Source of the DNA: Paenibacillus xylaniclasticus
GTDB taxonomy: Bacteria; Bacillota; Bacilli; Paenibacillales; Paenibacillaceae
Direction of reading: 5' to 3'
NCBI RefSeq assembly: GCF_004001065.1
Contig: NZ_BIML01000029.1
Coordinates: forward strand, 1 to 54,216
Length of the DNA stretch: 54,216 nt
The position numbers and the translations under genes are program-made. Shown piece by piece: positions 1-9,503 of this stretch (its first letter is position 1; each line of letters opens with the position of its first letter). The notes under the pieces were generated by a model that saw nothing but the letters and a program-made list of their open reading frames with translations, was not told the origin of the DNA and ran no database searches.

Positions 1-159
1 AATGAATCTTGCTTTTCTTTCATCTCGTCCGCTTCGTCAGCAGCGACTCTTATAATGTATCACATCCGCCCACTCGAATGCAAGCTTTTTTTTAAATTCT
101 TTTTCGCTTGTTTTCTTCGATGAGGCCCGCTTCAAAAGCGGCGAGATTTAATTTAACAT

Positions 160-242
160 GACAAGCCTATAGCAGTCAATAGCTTTTTAACATTTCATTT
201 ATTTTGTCCTCGTATCGCTTTCGAATGCTATAGGCTCTTGTC
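160..242. repeat. Interrupted inverted repeat downstream of the giant secreted-protein gene
   Basis: The arm at 160-174 (GACAAGCCTATAGCA) is complementary to the arm at 226-242 apart from a two-base bulge, with an AT-rich loop of about 50 bases. It lies just past the stop codon of the minus-strand gene ending at 259, so it could form a large 3' hairpin in that mRNA. It lacks a clear U-run and is not a textbook terminator. I see no supportable gene in 1-258. Confidence 0.5.
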
Positions 243-258
243 CAGTCATGTTAATGTT

Positions 259-3200
259 TTACTGCCTCCGATGAACCTCAACCGTCTCCTGAATGGTACC
301 AATGATTCGAAAAGGTACTGTTGTCATCTTCGTAATTCCATTCATATATAACGCGGTAAATTGCAGTTTATACTTTCCTTTCGGAAGTCCACTTTGTAAT
401 GATGACCATCTCGAATCCACTAGCTCCGCTTCATAGCGTGCATGCCCCCCAGCTTCATTCATGCTCCAAGTCATAGATAGATCGGTGCCATCCAATCCGG
501 TCGCAGCAAGTTTTACCGTTACTTTCTGTACTGGAGCTCCCGGGGTTGTTCGACTGCTGGCCAGTATAACCTCCCCTGCATAAAAATCTTTCGGATTACT
601 CCTGGTCTCATGCCCTAACCGGTCGTGAAGCTGCTTCCATGCGTCTGTATGACGAATATCTGCTTCAATAGTTAATGGAGCGACCATGATCTCTTTCGTA
701 ACGCTCGATGCTGCCCGTCCATCTGATACAACTAATTTCACGGTGTATATACCCGGCTTGGCATTCGGTATTACAGGATCATTATTATAAGCAAATATTT
801 GAGAAGAAGGGTTCACTACCGTCCACTCGGAAGTCAGAACGTCGCCATCGGGATCAGTTGAAAGGTCCGTTAATGTTAACGTATCCCCCTCCCAAACTGG
901 TTTAGGCGACCAGTCGAAATCAGCCACTGGAGGCCGGTTCGTCTCAATATAGAAAAATTTCGGATCGGACCAGTCACCCCAGTCGTAACCATCATACGCC
1001 CGCACCATAACATACAAATTAACTCGTTCCGGCAAATCCGTCGTTGGCACAAACGACGTTGCAGCTCCACCCTTCACATTCGTATCCATCTGCAGCACGC
1101 CGCCATAACGATAGATACGCACTTGATATTGCGTTTGCGGATCGCCGTCCCCGTCGCCGTAGCTCCAGTTAAACGTTGGCCGCAGCGCATCAAATTTCGT
1201 CGGGTTATATTGATCAGCGCTGCTCGGATTGTAAATTTGCACGATAGGTTTACGATTGTGTATCGTTACCTTCAGCTCGTACTGCGCTGGTACACCCAAC
1301 GAATCTTCTACTACCTGTCGAACATTAAACGTCCCGATCGTATTGAACGTCTTCACCCAGCTCGTTCGAGACATGCTTTGCAGCGTTTCAGATCCGTTCG
1401 TTAGCGAGAGATTGCGAATGTAGTATTCGTGCGGCAAATTCTCGCGGCCGCCGTCTTCGAGATCGTAGGCGTAAGAATCAAATGTAATCGGAACACCCCG
1501 GAACGTATTAATATAGCTGGACGTGAAGCCCGGTACAGGCGGCGTATTATTCCGTCCAATAACGCCGATCGTAAGGTTTTGAACGTAATACGTACTCCAA
1601 GCGCCGTACTCGTCCCGAACCGCCATGCCAATTTCATACGTGCCTGTCTCTTGCGGGGTGACAAGCTTCTCGCGTACCATCATACCGCTTGGTGAGATAT
1701 AATAGAATTTCTTTTCGAGCACACCGCGAGTTCTGTAGTAATCAATGCCCGTCGGCTCCGTCGAATAAGTCCATGCGTTCAAATAGCGATCCGGATCATA
1801 GCTGTAGTCGACCCATTTCACCGTACCGTCCGGCATCGCCTCGACCGTGAAGTTCGCAATCGGACGGCGATGAACGATAACCTCCGCGACATATTCGTTG
1901 GACTCTTTGCGGTATTCCTTAAAGGTCATGTTCGGATAAGCAAAAGACGGATTCGGATCATCCGTTGTTGAGTACTTGACCTTATAGACCCCTACCTTAT
2001 CAAACGGGATTTGTGGTGTCGTATACGTTTGACCATGCAATGCCGAACGTCCAGATCTTCCATCCCCTGCATCGAGGAACGGATCGCGGAATTGATCGTA
2101 GGTCCATTTCGTCAGCTGCTTAATCGACGGATCGTTCTCGGGATCTTGATACCGATCATTGTACTTCACGTTACTGTCCCCAGCGATCGCCACGTTATGG
2201 TATTCGGTCGTCGTGCCGGTCACATCCAAATTCGCATAAGACATTCCTTTAAATACTGTCTTCGGAGAGGATGAGTAAGGACCGAAGCTGCCGCCTCTAT
2301 ATTCTCCATCCCGAATATCAATCAGCGGTACGCCATTGACATAAACGCGGTGCCGATCATCCTGTACGATGATTTTATACGTGTTCCATGCATGATCTTC
2401 CGCCACAAAATCAGCGCTTCCGATAATCTCGCGCCAGCCATTACGAACTTTTACGAGCAGCAGCTTATTAGGGGTTTGCTCCACGGTATAATAGGACGAA
2501 AGATTTTGAATCCGATACGAGAAGCCAGCTCCTACTGAATTGGAGTAATAATCATTGAGCTGCATACTATATTGCAGCTGAATATTGTCAATTTGTTGAC
2601 TCGAAATTAACTGATTTTGCGTGCCTAATGATTGATTGCCTGCAGCGCTATCGCCTTTGATCCAATACGTATAGTTACCCTCGTTGAATTCAAGAACACC
2701 ATCCCCCGTTTGACGGATATTTGTCGCATTAAAACCAAGATAAGCAACGGTAATGATGCTTCCCGATCTTATATCAATGGTTTTAAGGGAATTGTCGCTG
2801 GAGAAATAGAGCTTTCCATCATTGGTTATGCTTATATTTATATTCGGGGCGTAGACTTCCCATAGATAAGTCAACGTTGCTCCTAGTTTATAAGCATAAA
2901 TGGTCTGATCGCCCCTGAATAACAGATAATCGTTGAATCTTCCAACAATCCCCGCCCCCGCATATCGATAAGGGTAAAAGGAGGTAGGAAATGTCCAAAC
3001 TGTAGTCGTTCCCGTTAATCGATCCAGCAGATTCCACTCTGATCCTGTAGTCTTATAGTCTTTGACCGTCAAAAGATATCGTTCATCCATTGAAAGAGCC
3101 CAATCCGTACCAATATTAAAATACGAATTATAGGTCGAAAAATTCGATATCTTATGTGCTAAATTATTTTTCATGTCTACCAAATAGAGACCGTCGTTTT

Positions 3201-6200
3201 GCTTTTGAATCGTATAATTGCCGAAAGCCGAAATTTTACTGATGCTATAATCGCACGTTAAAGTCATGATGCAATTCCCAGAAGAGACTTGGGCTGCAGA
3301 CGGATCACCCCATGGCACTTTCGTTATAGAATAGTTACCGTTTGTATCGTACGATGGATAAAGATTTTCGTTTATCCCTGGGAGATAGTATTGTGTTGTG
3401 CGATTTTGAACAATTGAGTTCGTCGCATAGTGTTTCGTTTCAATTTTATAAGGCTGCCCAGCAGGGTTCACAAAGCTATCAATTGTATAGTAAGCATAAC
3501 GAGATCCGCTATTAGTAGTGATAGCTGTTACGACCACCTTATTAAATAAATCCACTTGTTCTATTTGTTCTCTGGTCCAAGTGATACCACCATAACTACC
3601 TGATTGTCGTATGAAAGGAACTGCATAAACTCCTTCTTTGGAAATGGTAACACTCCAGTCATATGTGTTCCGATCATTTTCAGCGTAATAACCATTTCCG
3701 AGACCATAGGTTTCATTTTCTCTGGCGTAATGCAGACCTGTTGTGACACTCGTCGCGCTGCTTATTGCACGGAAATTGGTATACGAGCCATGGTTAGAGG
3801 CCGTTGAAGTCAGAGTCCCATCTGCATTCGCGACCCAAGCTTTAGGCTTGTTCGGATCACTTCCATCCGTATTAAGCCAAGAGCCTGAACTGACCACATC
3901 GGATGCTTTTATTTGCTGGACGGAGATCAAAGGCGGTTCTGTAATCGTTGATGACACATCAAAGGATACCTCTGGTGCATCATTCACAGCCGTAACGATA
4001 ACCGTTATACACGCTGATTTTCCCCAGTCCTCTGTCGCACAAATCGTATATTGATATTTCCCCACTTTCGCATACGTTCGTTCGAATTTACTGTTCGCAT
4101 CCAGATTTATATTCGTGGCGCTCTCATCGTCAAACGATCCATTGTTATTTGAGTCGTAACGTATGGAAACGGTCTTGCTGACGATCTTGTCCCCGTCCGG
4201 ACTTATCGCACTCACTGTATACGGGAACGGAACACCCCTCACAACGGTAAGCGCCCCTTTGAGCTCCACTACCGGCGGCATATCTTCCAGCACCGTCAGC
4301 ACATGTCGCGCCGGTTCAATCGATTTTAGACCAATGCCGTCATAAACATCGAGCTTAATAATCTCTTTACCCGGTGTCATATAGACCGATCTCACATTCG
4401 TCCATTCATCTCGGCTGTGATCAATGGTACGGCCTGATATTGGACTATATGAGCCATCAGCATTAAATTGCGACGGCAGCGGACGGCCCTCTACCACCTT
4501 GGTCGGACCTTCAATGACCGGGATCGGAGCTGGCGGCACAACAAGAACGTACGTACTCGCCGTAGAAGTCGCACCGAACTGATCTCGCATCGTGGCCGTT
4601 ACGTTATGCACCCCAAGACCATCCATCCTGATGAAGTTATAGCTCATCCAGCCAAGAGTGCCTTTGCTCGGGACGGTCTTTAACCAGTCGTCGCTGCTTA
4701 GATCAAAGCCATCGAACGTGATTATATCTCCATCCGGATCGATCGGCGTTGGAACGGTAGGGTCTTGAATGACGACGAGGTTCAGCACTTCTCCTTCCAA
4801 TACTTCATACACCGGTTTTAACGGCTCGGACGGCCGTACCCATGCGATCTGAAACTCCGGCGGACGGTTGTTATTTGGACCTTTTACTACGAGCTCTTTA
4901 GGCCCGATCCAGTCGCTCTCCCCGCAGCTTGTCTTGATCTTCATGTACACATAATGCGTTCCAATGCCGATGACCGATGGATATGAAGACTGCGTATAGG
5001 TTGAATCGGCATTCATACCGGTTACGGCAGGGGATATATATTCGCGGTTATCCCGAACGATCTTCCATTGATGATAAACGTAGGTGCAGCCGTTAAGTAC
5101 AAAGTTTTTCGGTCGCAGCGTGAACGATTCTTTGTACTCGATTTCGTCCGGAATGACGTCGAAGTCTCCGGTAAAGTCCCCTTTTTTCTCATAAAAGAAC
5201 GTCACGTAAGCTTCCTTCGTGACGGTCGTGAGATACATGGTCACTTTTGATCCGGATGAAATATCATCGCTATATTTGGTAGTCGATTGGCTTTTACCAA
5301 TGATGGTACCATAGCTCGGATCAGCTTCGACCGTCTGGCTTTTCGGAAGTGGTGTGACAGGTATCACAGTTTCGGCTGCTTTGGTGTAAGTGCCGCTTGG
5401 CCCCATTCGAACCATGTGCCGTACGTGCATTTGACCTGTTTCTCCAACAGTATCGATGTCGTAAACGTAGTAGAGGTAGAGCGTTTTAAAGCTGCCGTCG
5501 TAAGTGAAGCCCGAATATTCGCCACTCGTCGGACTACTGATCTGTGATTTGGTTGGTGGGGTGCCGGTAGTGGTTTTGACGTAACCGGCGTATTTGTAGC
5601 CTTTTGGAGCTGCAGCGGATGTAGAACTAAACTTTTTATTTTGCTCCAGTTTCTCCTCACGATCGGCCAGCCCTGGAATCGGGTTTCCGTCGCGATCGAC
5701 GTGACGAATGATGGCTTGTCCGTCTGTCTTCTCTGGTTTCTTGGTGTAATACAGATTGACGTGATAAATATCGTAAGTGCCATCATAGGTTACGTTCGGG
5801 GGGTTACCGGATTGGATCGATCCACCGCTTGGCGGTCCGGTAGTAGACTTCTTGTATCCGACATAATCGTACTTTGCGTTCGTCGCCGGTGTAAACGCGA
5901 GTGATCCACCTTGCGAAACGTTGAAAGATTGATCTGGAAAATCCGAGTCGATGAGCGTTCCGTCTGTCAGGTAATGGTGGACGGCTACGCGGCCGTCGAG
6001 CTGGATTTCGAACAGTATAGGAATGTAGTAGCGGTAGATTTTTGCGTCATCTGTACATTTGGGGCAGTAGTCTACGCCTTCATTCATGTACTGCGTACGC
6101 ACGTTAAAGACTTGTGAAGAAGCAAGAAGCGCTGTTACATTGGCATTGAAAGTTACTGTTGATCCACCAATGCCGTAAATATTGGTGGCATTGTGATTAG

Positions 6201-6618
6201 TAATCTGAGTGCTGATAAAAGACTCAAATTCATTCCAGGGCTCCGATCCTGTACGAGACTCTAAAAAAATCTCAGAGTGATTGTTCGGATTAAACGCTCT
6301 TACTTTAACATCCCGAACCCTTCTGTCTGGAAAGTTAAAAGTATATGTCTTACTTACATCTACAGTAGAAGCAGGAATGTTACCAACTGTAGGGTGGGGT
6401 TTGGTAAGATCCCATGTCCCGTCATTCTTGCTCATAATTTCGTAGTACATAAATCCGACAGCGACGTAACGGGATTCGCCGTTCATAACTTTATTGATTG
6501 GTTTTACACTGGCATTATCTCCGAGCGCCGCTTCTGCAACTTCAGGTACAAAAATGGTGAGTCCAAGACCCACCAGTATGGTAGCTATGAGTATCGCTAA
6601 TTTAAAGAGCTTTTTCAT
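259..6618 (-). CDS. Giant secreted multidomain surface protein (MucBP-like and PKD/Ig-like repeats)
   Basis: This is a 2119-residue protein with a Sec signal peptide (hydrophobic stretch about residues 8-22, AEA cleavage site near 28-30). Residues about 208-476 hold MucBP-like repeats, recognisable by the recurring pattern V-x-H-x-x-x-D-G then YxYVGY and LYYxKK. Residues about 585-900 carry PKD/Ig-like modules (DPDGD motifs). A central part looks propeller-like, then a LamG-like segment (VNGVPLIDIRDG), then at least four further PKD modules (RPIANF, PPVPGF, RPPVADF starts). I see no LPxTG motif, SLH domain or catalytic motif, so it is either released or held non-covalently. The start is ATG at 6618 with AAGGGTGAT before it. 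The preceding gene stops 10 bases upstream, which implies translational coupling. An adhesive or structural role is inferred from the domain types only. Confidence 0.8.
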   Translation of the reverse strand: MKKLFKLAILIATILVGLGLTIFVPEVAEAALGDNASVKPINKVMNGESRYVAVGFMYYEIMSKNDGTWDLTKPHPTVGNIPASTVDVSKTYTFNFPDRRVRDVKVRAFNPNNHSEIFLESRTGSEPWNEFESFISTQITNHNATNIYGIGGSTVTFNANVTALLASSQVFNVRTQYMNEGVDYCPKCTDDAKIYRYYIPILFEIQLDGRVAVHHYLTDGTLIDSDFPDQSFNVSQGGSLAFTPATNAKYDYVGYKKSTTGPPSGGSIQSGNPPNVTYDGTYDIYHVNLYYTKKPEKTDGQAIIRHVDRDGNPIPGLADREEKLEQNKKFSSTSAAAPKGYKYAGYVKTTTGTPPTKSQISSPTSGEYSGFTYDGSFKTLYLYYVYDIDTVGETGQMHVRHMVRMGPSGTYTKAAETVIPVTPLPKSQTVEADPSYGTIIGKSQSTTKYSDDISSGSKVTMYLTTVTKEAYVTFFYEKKGDFTGDFDVIPDEIEYKESFTLRPKNFVLNGCTYVYHQWKIVRDNREYISPAVTGMNADSTYTQSSYPSVIGIGTHYVYMKIKTSCGESDWIGPKELVVKGPNNNRPPEFQIAWVRPSEPLKPVYEVLEGEVLNLVVIQDPTVPTPIDPDGDIITFDGFDLSSDDWLKTVPSKGTLGWMSYNFIRMDGLGVHNVTATMRDQFGATSTASTYVLVVPPAPIPVIEGPTKVVEGRPLPSQFNADGSYSPISGRTIDHSRDEWTNVRSVYMTPGKEIIKLDVYDGIGLKSIEPARHVLTVLEDMPPVVELKGALTVVRGVPFPYTVSAISPDGDKIVSKTVSIRYDSNNNGSFDDESATNINLDANSKFERTYAKVGKYQYTICATEDWGKSACITVIVTAVNDAPEVSFDVSSTITEPPLISVQQIKASDVVSSGSWLNTDGSDPNKPKAWVANADGTLTSTASNHGSYTNFRAISSATSVTTGLHYARENETYGLGNGYYAENDRNTYDWSVTISKEGVYAVPFIRQSGSYGGITWTREQIEQVDLFNKVVVTAITTNSGSRYAYYTIDSFVNPAGQPYKIETKHYATNSIVQNRTTQYYLPGINENLYPSYDTNGNYSITKVPWGDPSAAQVSSGNCIMTLTCDYSISKISAFGNYTIQKQNDGLYLVDMKNNLAHKISNFSTYNSYFNIGTDWALSMDERYLLTVKDYKTTGSEWNLLDRLTGTTTVWTFPTSFYPYRYAGAGIVGRFNDYLLFRGDQTIYAYKLGATLTYLWEVYAPNINISITNDGKLYFSSDNSLKTIDIRSGSIITVAYLGFNATNIRQTGDGVLEFNEGNYTYWIKGDSAAGNQSLGTQNQLISSQQIDNIQLQYSMQLNDYYSNSVGAGFSYRIQNLSSYYTVEQTPNKLLLVKVRNGWREIIGSADFVAEDHAWNTYKIIVQDDRHRVYVNGVPLIDIRDGEYRGGSFGPYSSSPKTVFKGMSYANLDVTGTTTEYHNVAIAGDSNVKYNDRYQDPENDPSIKQLTKWTYDQFRDPFLDAGDGRSGRSALHGQTYTTPQIPFDKVGVYKVKYSTTDDPNPSFAYPNMTFKEYRKESNEYVAEVIVHRRPIANFTVEAMPDGTVKWVDYSYDPDRYLNAWTYSTEPTGIDYYRTRGVLEKKFYYISPSGMMVREKLVTPQETGTYEIGMAVRDEYGAWSTYYVQNLTIGVIGRNNTPPVPGFTSSYINTFRGVPITFDSYAYDLEDGGRENLPHEYYIRNLSLTNGSETLQSMSRTSWVKTFNTIGTFNVRQVVEDSLGVPAQYELKVTIHNRKPIVQIYNPSSADQYNPTKFDALRPTFNWSYGDGDGDPQTQYQVRIYRYGGVLQMDTNVKGGAATSFVPTTDLPERVNLYVMVRAYDGYDWGDWSDPKFFYIETNRPPVADFDWSPKPVWEGDTLTLTDLSTDPDGDVLTSEWTVVNPSSQIFAYNNDPVIPNAKPGIYTVKLVVSDGRAASSVTKEIMVAPLTIEADIRHTDAWKQLHDRLGHETRSNPKDFYAGEVILASSRTTPGAPVQKVTVKLAATGLDGTDLSMTWSMNEAGGHARYEAELVDSRWSSLQSGLPKGKYKLQFTALYMNGITKMTTVPFRIIGTIQETVEVHRRQ

Positions 6619-6628
6619 AGTATCACCC

Positions 6629-7582
6629 TTAGTTGAATGGATTTTTAACTAGAATAGGGTAGCTTTTTTTATCTACCGCACTTCTTATTCCGATATAGTC
6701 GGCACTGCTGAGCTTAAAATTCATATAATTCGTATCCCCCAGGTTATCTAAATCATTAATGGTTGACTCACTATAATAGTGAATACGAAATCCACCAATT
6801 GATTCGCGAATGCCCGCTAATTCTGCCCGACTACGGTACTTCTTATCATTTGAGAGGAAGAACAAGCCCGTTCCCATTGATCCCGTTTGTGTAGTTGAGG
6901 AACGAATATATGTGCTGCCGCCTACACTTTTAATGAGATCCCACCGATAGTAATATGATCCTTCGAGAAGAAACGGGAAATCTTTAATTTCCAATACATA
7001 AGCCTTCGTTGCCTTTGTACCCGTGTGATATGGATCAAGCAGGCCCTCTACCCCCTTGTAATAAGGCAAAAACGGCTTAATATCCACCAGCTTCGCAACA
7101 TCTTCAAGCTTCGGAATGTTCTTATGCCCGATCCAGACGAATTGGTTCACCTTATCCCATTCGACGGCCACGCCCAGCGCTTCGCTAACGAATCGCAGTG
7201 GCACAAACGTCCGGCCTTTAATCACTTTGGCTGCCGTGTTTAACGTGAGTTTCTTGCCATTAACGGTCGCTGTTTTAGAGTCAATCGTCAGCTTAATCGT
7301 TCGTTCACCTTTCACAATCGTAATGTTTTTACCCGACAGCGATAGCTTGCCGCCAAGATTCTCGGATACGACGCGCACCGGCACGATTACCGATCCGTTG
7401 TCATTAATCGGCCGCGCATCCGGAAATGCAATTTTCCGAGCATCAATCAGCACTTCAATTGGCAGCGGTGTATGAATGAGCTTGGAGATGGAATACGGAC
7501 CGTCAGCTGCATGTGCAGGCACCCCCGTTGAACCAATCATTGTCGTTATAGTAGTCAGTAGCAGAAGCAATTTTTTCTTCAT
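6629..7582 (-). CDS. Secreted stalk-domain protein (copper amine oxidase N-terminal-like domain)
   Basis: The protein has about 317 residues when started at ATG 7582, preceded by AAGGTGG with an 8-base spacer; the longer in-frame start 12 bases upstream has a worse ribosome site. It has a signal peptide (MKKKLLLLLTT...PAHAA). Residues about 45-150 form the two-part stalk domain, shown by the repeated pattern VPVRVVSENLGG ... VPLRFVSEALGV ... VEWD. The C-terminal half (about 165-317) is unfamiliar and may be the functional part. This domain in Paenibacillus is a cell-envelope module and not an oxidase. The gene lies 10 bases upstream of the giant secreted protein and is probably co-transcribed and coupled, suggesting the two work together at the surface. 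Confidence 0.8.
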   Translation of the reverse strand: MKKKLLLLLTTITTMIGSTGVPAHAADGPYSISKLIHTPLPIEVLIDARKIAFPDARPINDNGSVIVPVRVVSENLGGKLSLSGKNITIVKGERTIKLTIDSKTATVNGKKLTLNTAAKVIKGRTFVPLRFVSEALGVAVEWDKVNQFVWIGHKNIPKLEDVAKLVDIKPFLPYYKGVEGLLDPYHTGTKATKAYVLEIKDFPFLLEGSYYYRWDLIKSVGGSTYIRSSTTQTGSMGTGLFFLSNDKKYRSRAELAGIRESIGGFRIHYYSESTINDLDNLGDTNYMNFKLSSADYIGIRSAVDKKSYPILVKNPFN

Positions 7583-7775
7583 AAAAACATCCACCTTTCA
7601 CCCTATTGTTATTATCAATTTATCCATTCACGTATTTCGAATTATGAATAAGAGCTTCAACAAGCCTATCAAGATCCACCACCAAAATACTAATAATTAC
7701 CATTCTATCACCACTCATCCCATCTGCGAACATTTTTTTACAACGTTCTTCACTATTCGACGGTATTGCTCGCAA

Positions 7776-7833
7776 CAAAAAAAGCACCTCTCTGCAACGA
7801 CAGCAAATAGCTATCGCGTGCAGACAGGTGCTT
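7776..7833 (-). terminator. Intrinsic terminator of the YgxA-like gene
   Basis: The stem AAGCACCT (7782-7789) pairs with AGGTGCTT (7826-7833); on the minus strand the hairpin is followed by a run of seven T. It sits 60 bases beyond the stop codon at 7892 and closes that minus-strand gene. The rest of 7583-7891 shows no gene. Confidence 0.8.
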
Positions 7834-7891
7834 CCTGTCCGTAAGCATATTCATTTACCGCTATTATAAAACCAATTTTTACAAAAATCAA

Positions 7892-8797
7892 CTACCCTGC
7901 ATTCGTGCGGTCTGCGTCGGCTGATGTTACAACGGTATAGCGAAGCTCCAGCGCTTCAGGATCACCGGACTCCGAGATGAACGGAACCTCGTGGACGATC
8001 GATCGATTGACCAGCTTCTGCAGCAAGAGCGACAGATCGACATGCAGATGCGCAAATACGGGATGATTCTGCAGCTCCATAACGCTCCAAGGCTCAGGGC
8101 GGCTTGCTAATGTGCGAAGGAGCAGCGAACAGCACGATTTCATTTTGCTCATGATTGTAAACTCGCATGCCAGCATAACAAGCTGCACACGCTGCTCGAG
8201 CGTCTCGGAGCTGGCGGTCAATTCTTCATACAGCTTGTATATACCAGGGTGCACTCTGCGTAGCTGACGCCAGACCGTAAGCTCAGGATGCTGACCTTCT
8301 TCAATAAGCGCGATATGCGCCCAATGATGCAGACCGGCCAGAATATTCGAATAGGCATCCAGTAAATTGCCGTCCTGCAAATCTTGCTTCGCCTGAAAAT
8401 AGGTGCGGACATAAGCGGCAAATTCGACCAGCCGCTTCTGCTCCCGGAACAGATCAGGAAACACGAGCAACGATTCACGAATATTTTTCAAATAGTTGTC
8501 GCGGTCTATAAGCAGCTGCCCCCGCTCCAACCATTGGATTATGCTTCGATTCTCTCCGCCGTAAATCCAGCGGTCAAGCATGATCTTATCGACCGTACGC
8601 ACAAGCACCCGTTCGCCGTCGAATCGAAAATGCTCTGTCTGACCCGCAAGCTGAGACTGCTCTGTGACGACCAGCAGCAACAGATCATGTCCGTCGATAA
8701 GAGGATTATAAGGAACCGGGTTCTCAATTGCCGCTAAGCTTACGAGACCGCTGTCATTTTTATAACTTTCAACAAAATGATGTTTTATATGTTCCAT
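7892..8797 (-). CDS. YgxA-like nucleotidyltransferase-fold protein
   Basis: This 301-residue cytoplasmic protein resembles B. subtilis YgxA, annotated as nucleotidyltransferase-like. The N-terminal part has alternating beta/alpha character with a DGHDLLLLVV segment; the rest is helical (AYSNILAGLHHWAHIALIEEG), like the helical C-terminal substrate-binding part of nucleotidyltransferase-fold proteins. I cannot point to a complete GS-x-DxD catalytic motif, so activity is uncertain. The start ATG at 8797 has GGAGG five bases upstream. As in B. subtilis, the gene is near perR and ygzB, here with ygzB divergent. Its own terminator follows. Confidence 0.65.
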   Translation of the reverse strand: MEHIKHHFVESYKNDSGLVSLAAIENPVPYNPLIDGHDLLLLVVTEQSQLAGQTEHFRFDGERVLVRTVDKIMLDRWIYGGENRSIIQWLERGQLLIDRDNYLKNIRESLLVFPDLFREQKRLVEFAAYVRTYFQAKQDLQDGNLLDAYSNILAGLHHWAHIALIEEGQHPELTVWRQLRRVHPGIYKLYEELTASSETLEQRVQLVMLACEFTIMSKMKSCCSLLLRTLASRPEPWSVMELQNHPVFAHLHVDLSLLLQKLVNRSIVHEVPFISESGDPEALELRYTVVTSADADRTNAG

Positions 8798-8944
8798 GAG
8801 GCCTCCATATAGCTTAACCGAGAGGTTTCGGCTATAATATTAGTCTACAGCATACTGTTTCGACAACCGTCCGGCTGATTCCTGCTAATTTATGCGAATC
8901 ACCCCCGGCATTTTTCGACAATTTACTGGAGGGGAGCTTCCACC

Positions 8945-9349
8945 GTGTTTTTCAAAACAGCAAAAATCAACGAGTTTCGTCTTTGGGGCTTATTGTTTAT
9001 GCTCGGCGGCATGGGCATGATGATCTTCGGTACAGCAGGAATTGTCTTCTTCGACGGCACAGCCGGACGAATTTTCGCCGGAACGTTCATGGTGCTTGGT
9101 TCGATTTTAATGCTCATCAGCGTCGGGATCTACTTCTGGGCAGGCATGATGTCCACCAGCGTCAAGACGATTCAATGTCCGGAATGCGGCAAGCATACGA
9201 AGATGATCGGCCGAGTGGACCGCTGCATGCATTGCAAAACAAAAATGACCGTCGATCCTTCGCTTGCAACAGACCTGGACGACGAGACGTTCGAGCCTAT
9301 TGAGGGACAGCAAGAAACCGCTACTGTATCTGCCCCTCCGCATGCGTAA
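8945..9349 (+). CDS. YgzB-like zinc-ribbon membrane protein (DUF2614)
   Basis: The 134-residue protein starts at GTG 8945, preceded by TGGAGGGG. Two membrane segments lie at about residues 13-35 and 43-66. They are followed by a cytoplasmic zinc-ribbon-like pair of CxxC motifs (CPECGKH and CMHCKTK, about residues 76-100) and an acidic tail. This is the DUF2614 layout of B. subtilis YgzB, which also sits beside perR and ygxA; the family is of unknown function. It is one of the few plus-strand genes here and is divergent from the YgxA-like gene, sharing the 147-bp intergenic region. Confidence 0.75.
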   Translation: MFFKTAKINEFRLWGLLFMLGGMGMMIFGTAGIVFFDGTAGRIFAGTFMVLGSILMLISVGIYFWAGMMSTSVKTIQCPECGKHTKMIGRVDRCMHCKTKMTVDPSLATDLDDETFEPIEGQQETATVSAPPHA

Positions 9350-9390
9350 GTCTTAACTTTGCTAACATTCAGACCTCTACATACGTAAAC

Positions 9391-9439
9391 AAAATCCCCT
9401 TACAACGAAGGCCATATGGCATCGATCAAGGGGATTTTT
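9391..9439 (+). terminator. Intrinsic terminator, probably bidirectional
   Basis: AAAATCCCCTT (9391-9401) pairs with AAGGGGATTTTT (9428-9439) around a loop of about 26 bases. The T-run serves ygzB on the plus strand. The A-run on the other side means it can also stop minus-strand transcription leaving the GH18 gene that ends at 9504. Confidence 0.75.
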
Positions 9440-9503
9440 GCATATTTACAATATAGGAAAATAGTAGTGCAGTCTGCAGTTCACTATAGCTTACAACTTT
9501 GGT

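Noticed and set aside
1-23. Possible start of a minus-strand gene leaving the left edge (ATG at 23)
   Set aside because: Only seven codons (MKEKQDS) are visible and the upstream GGACGAG is a weak ribosome site; not enough to call.
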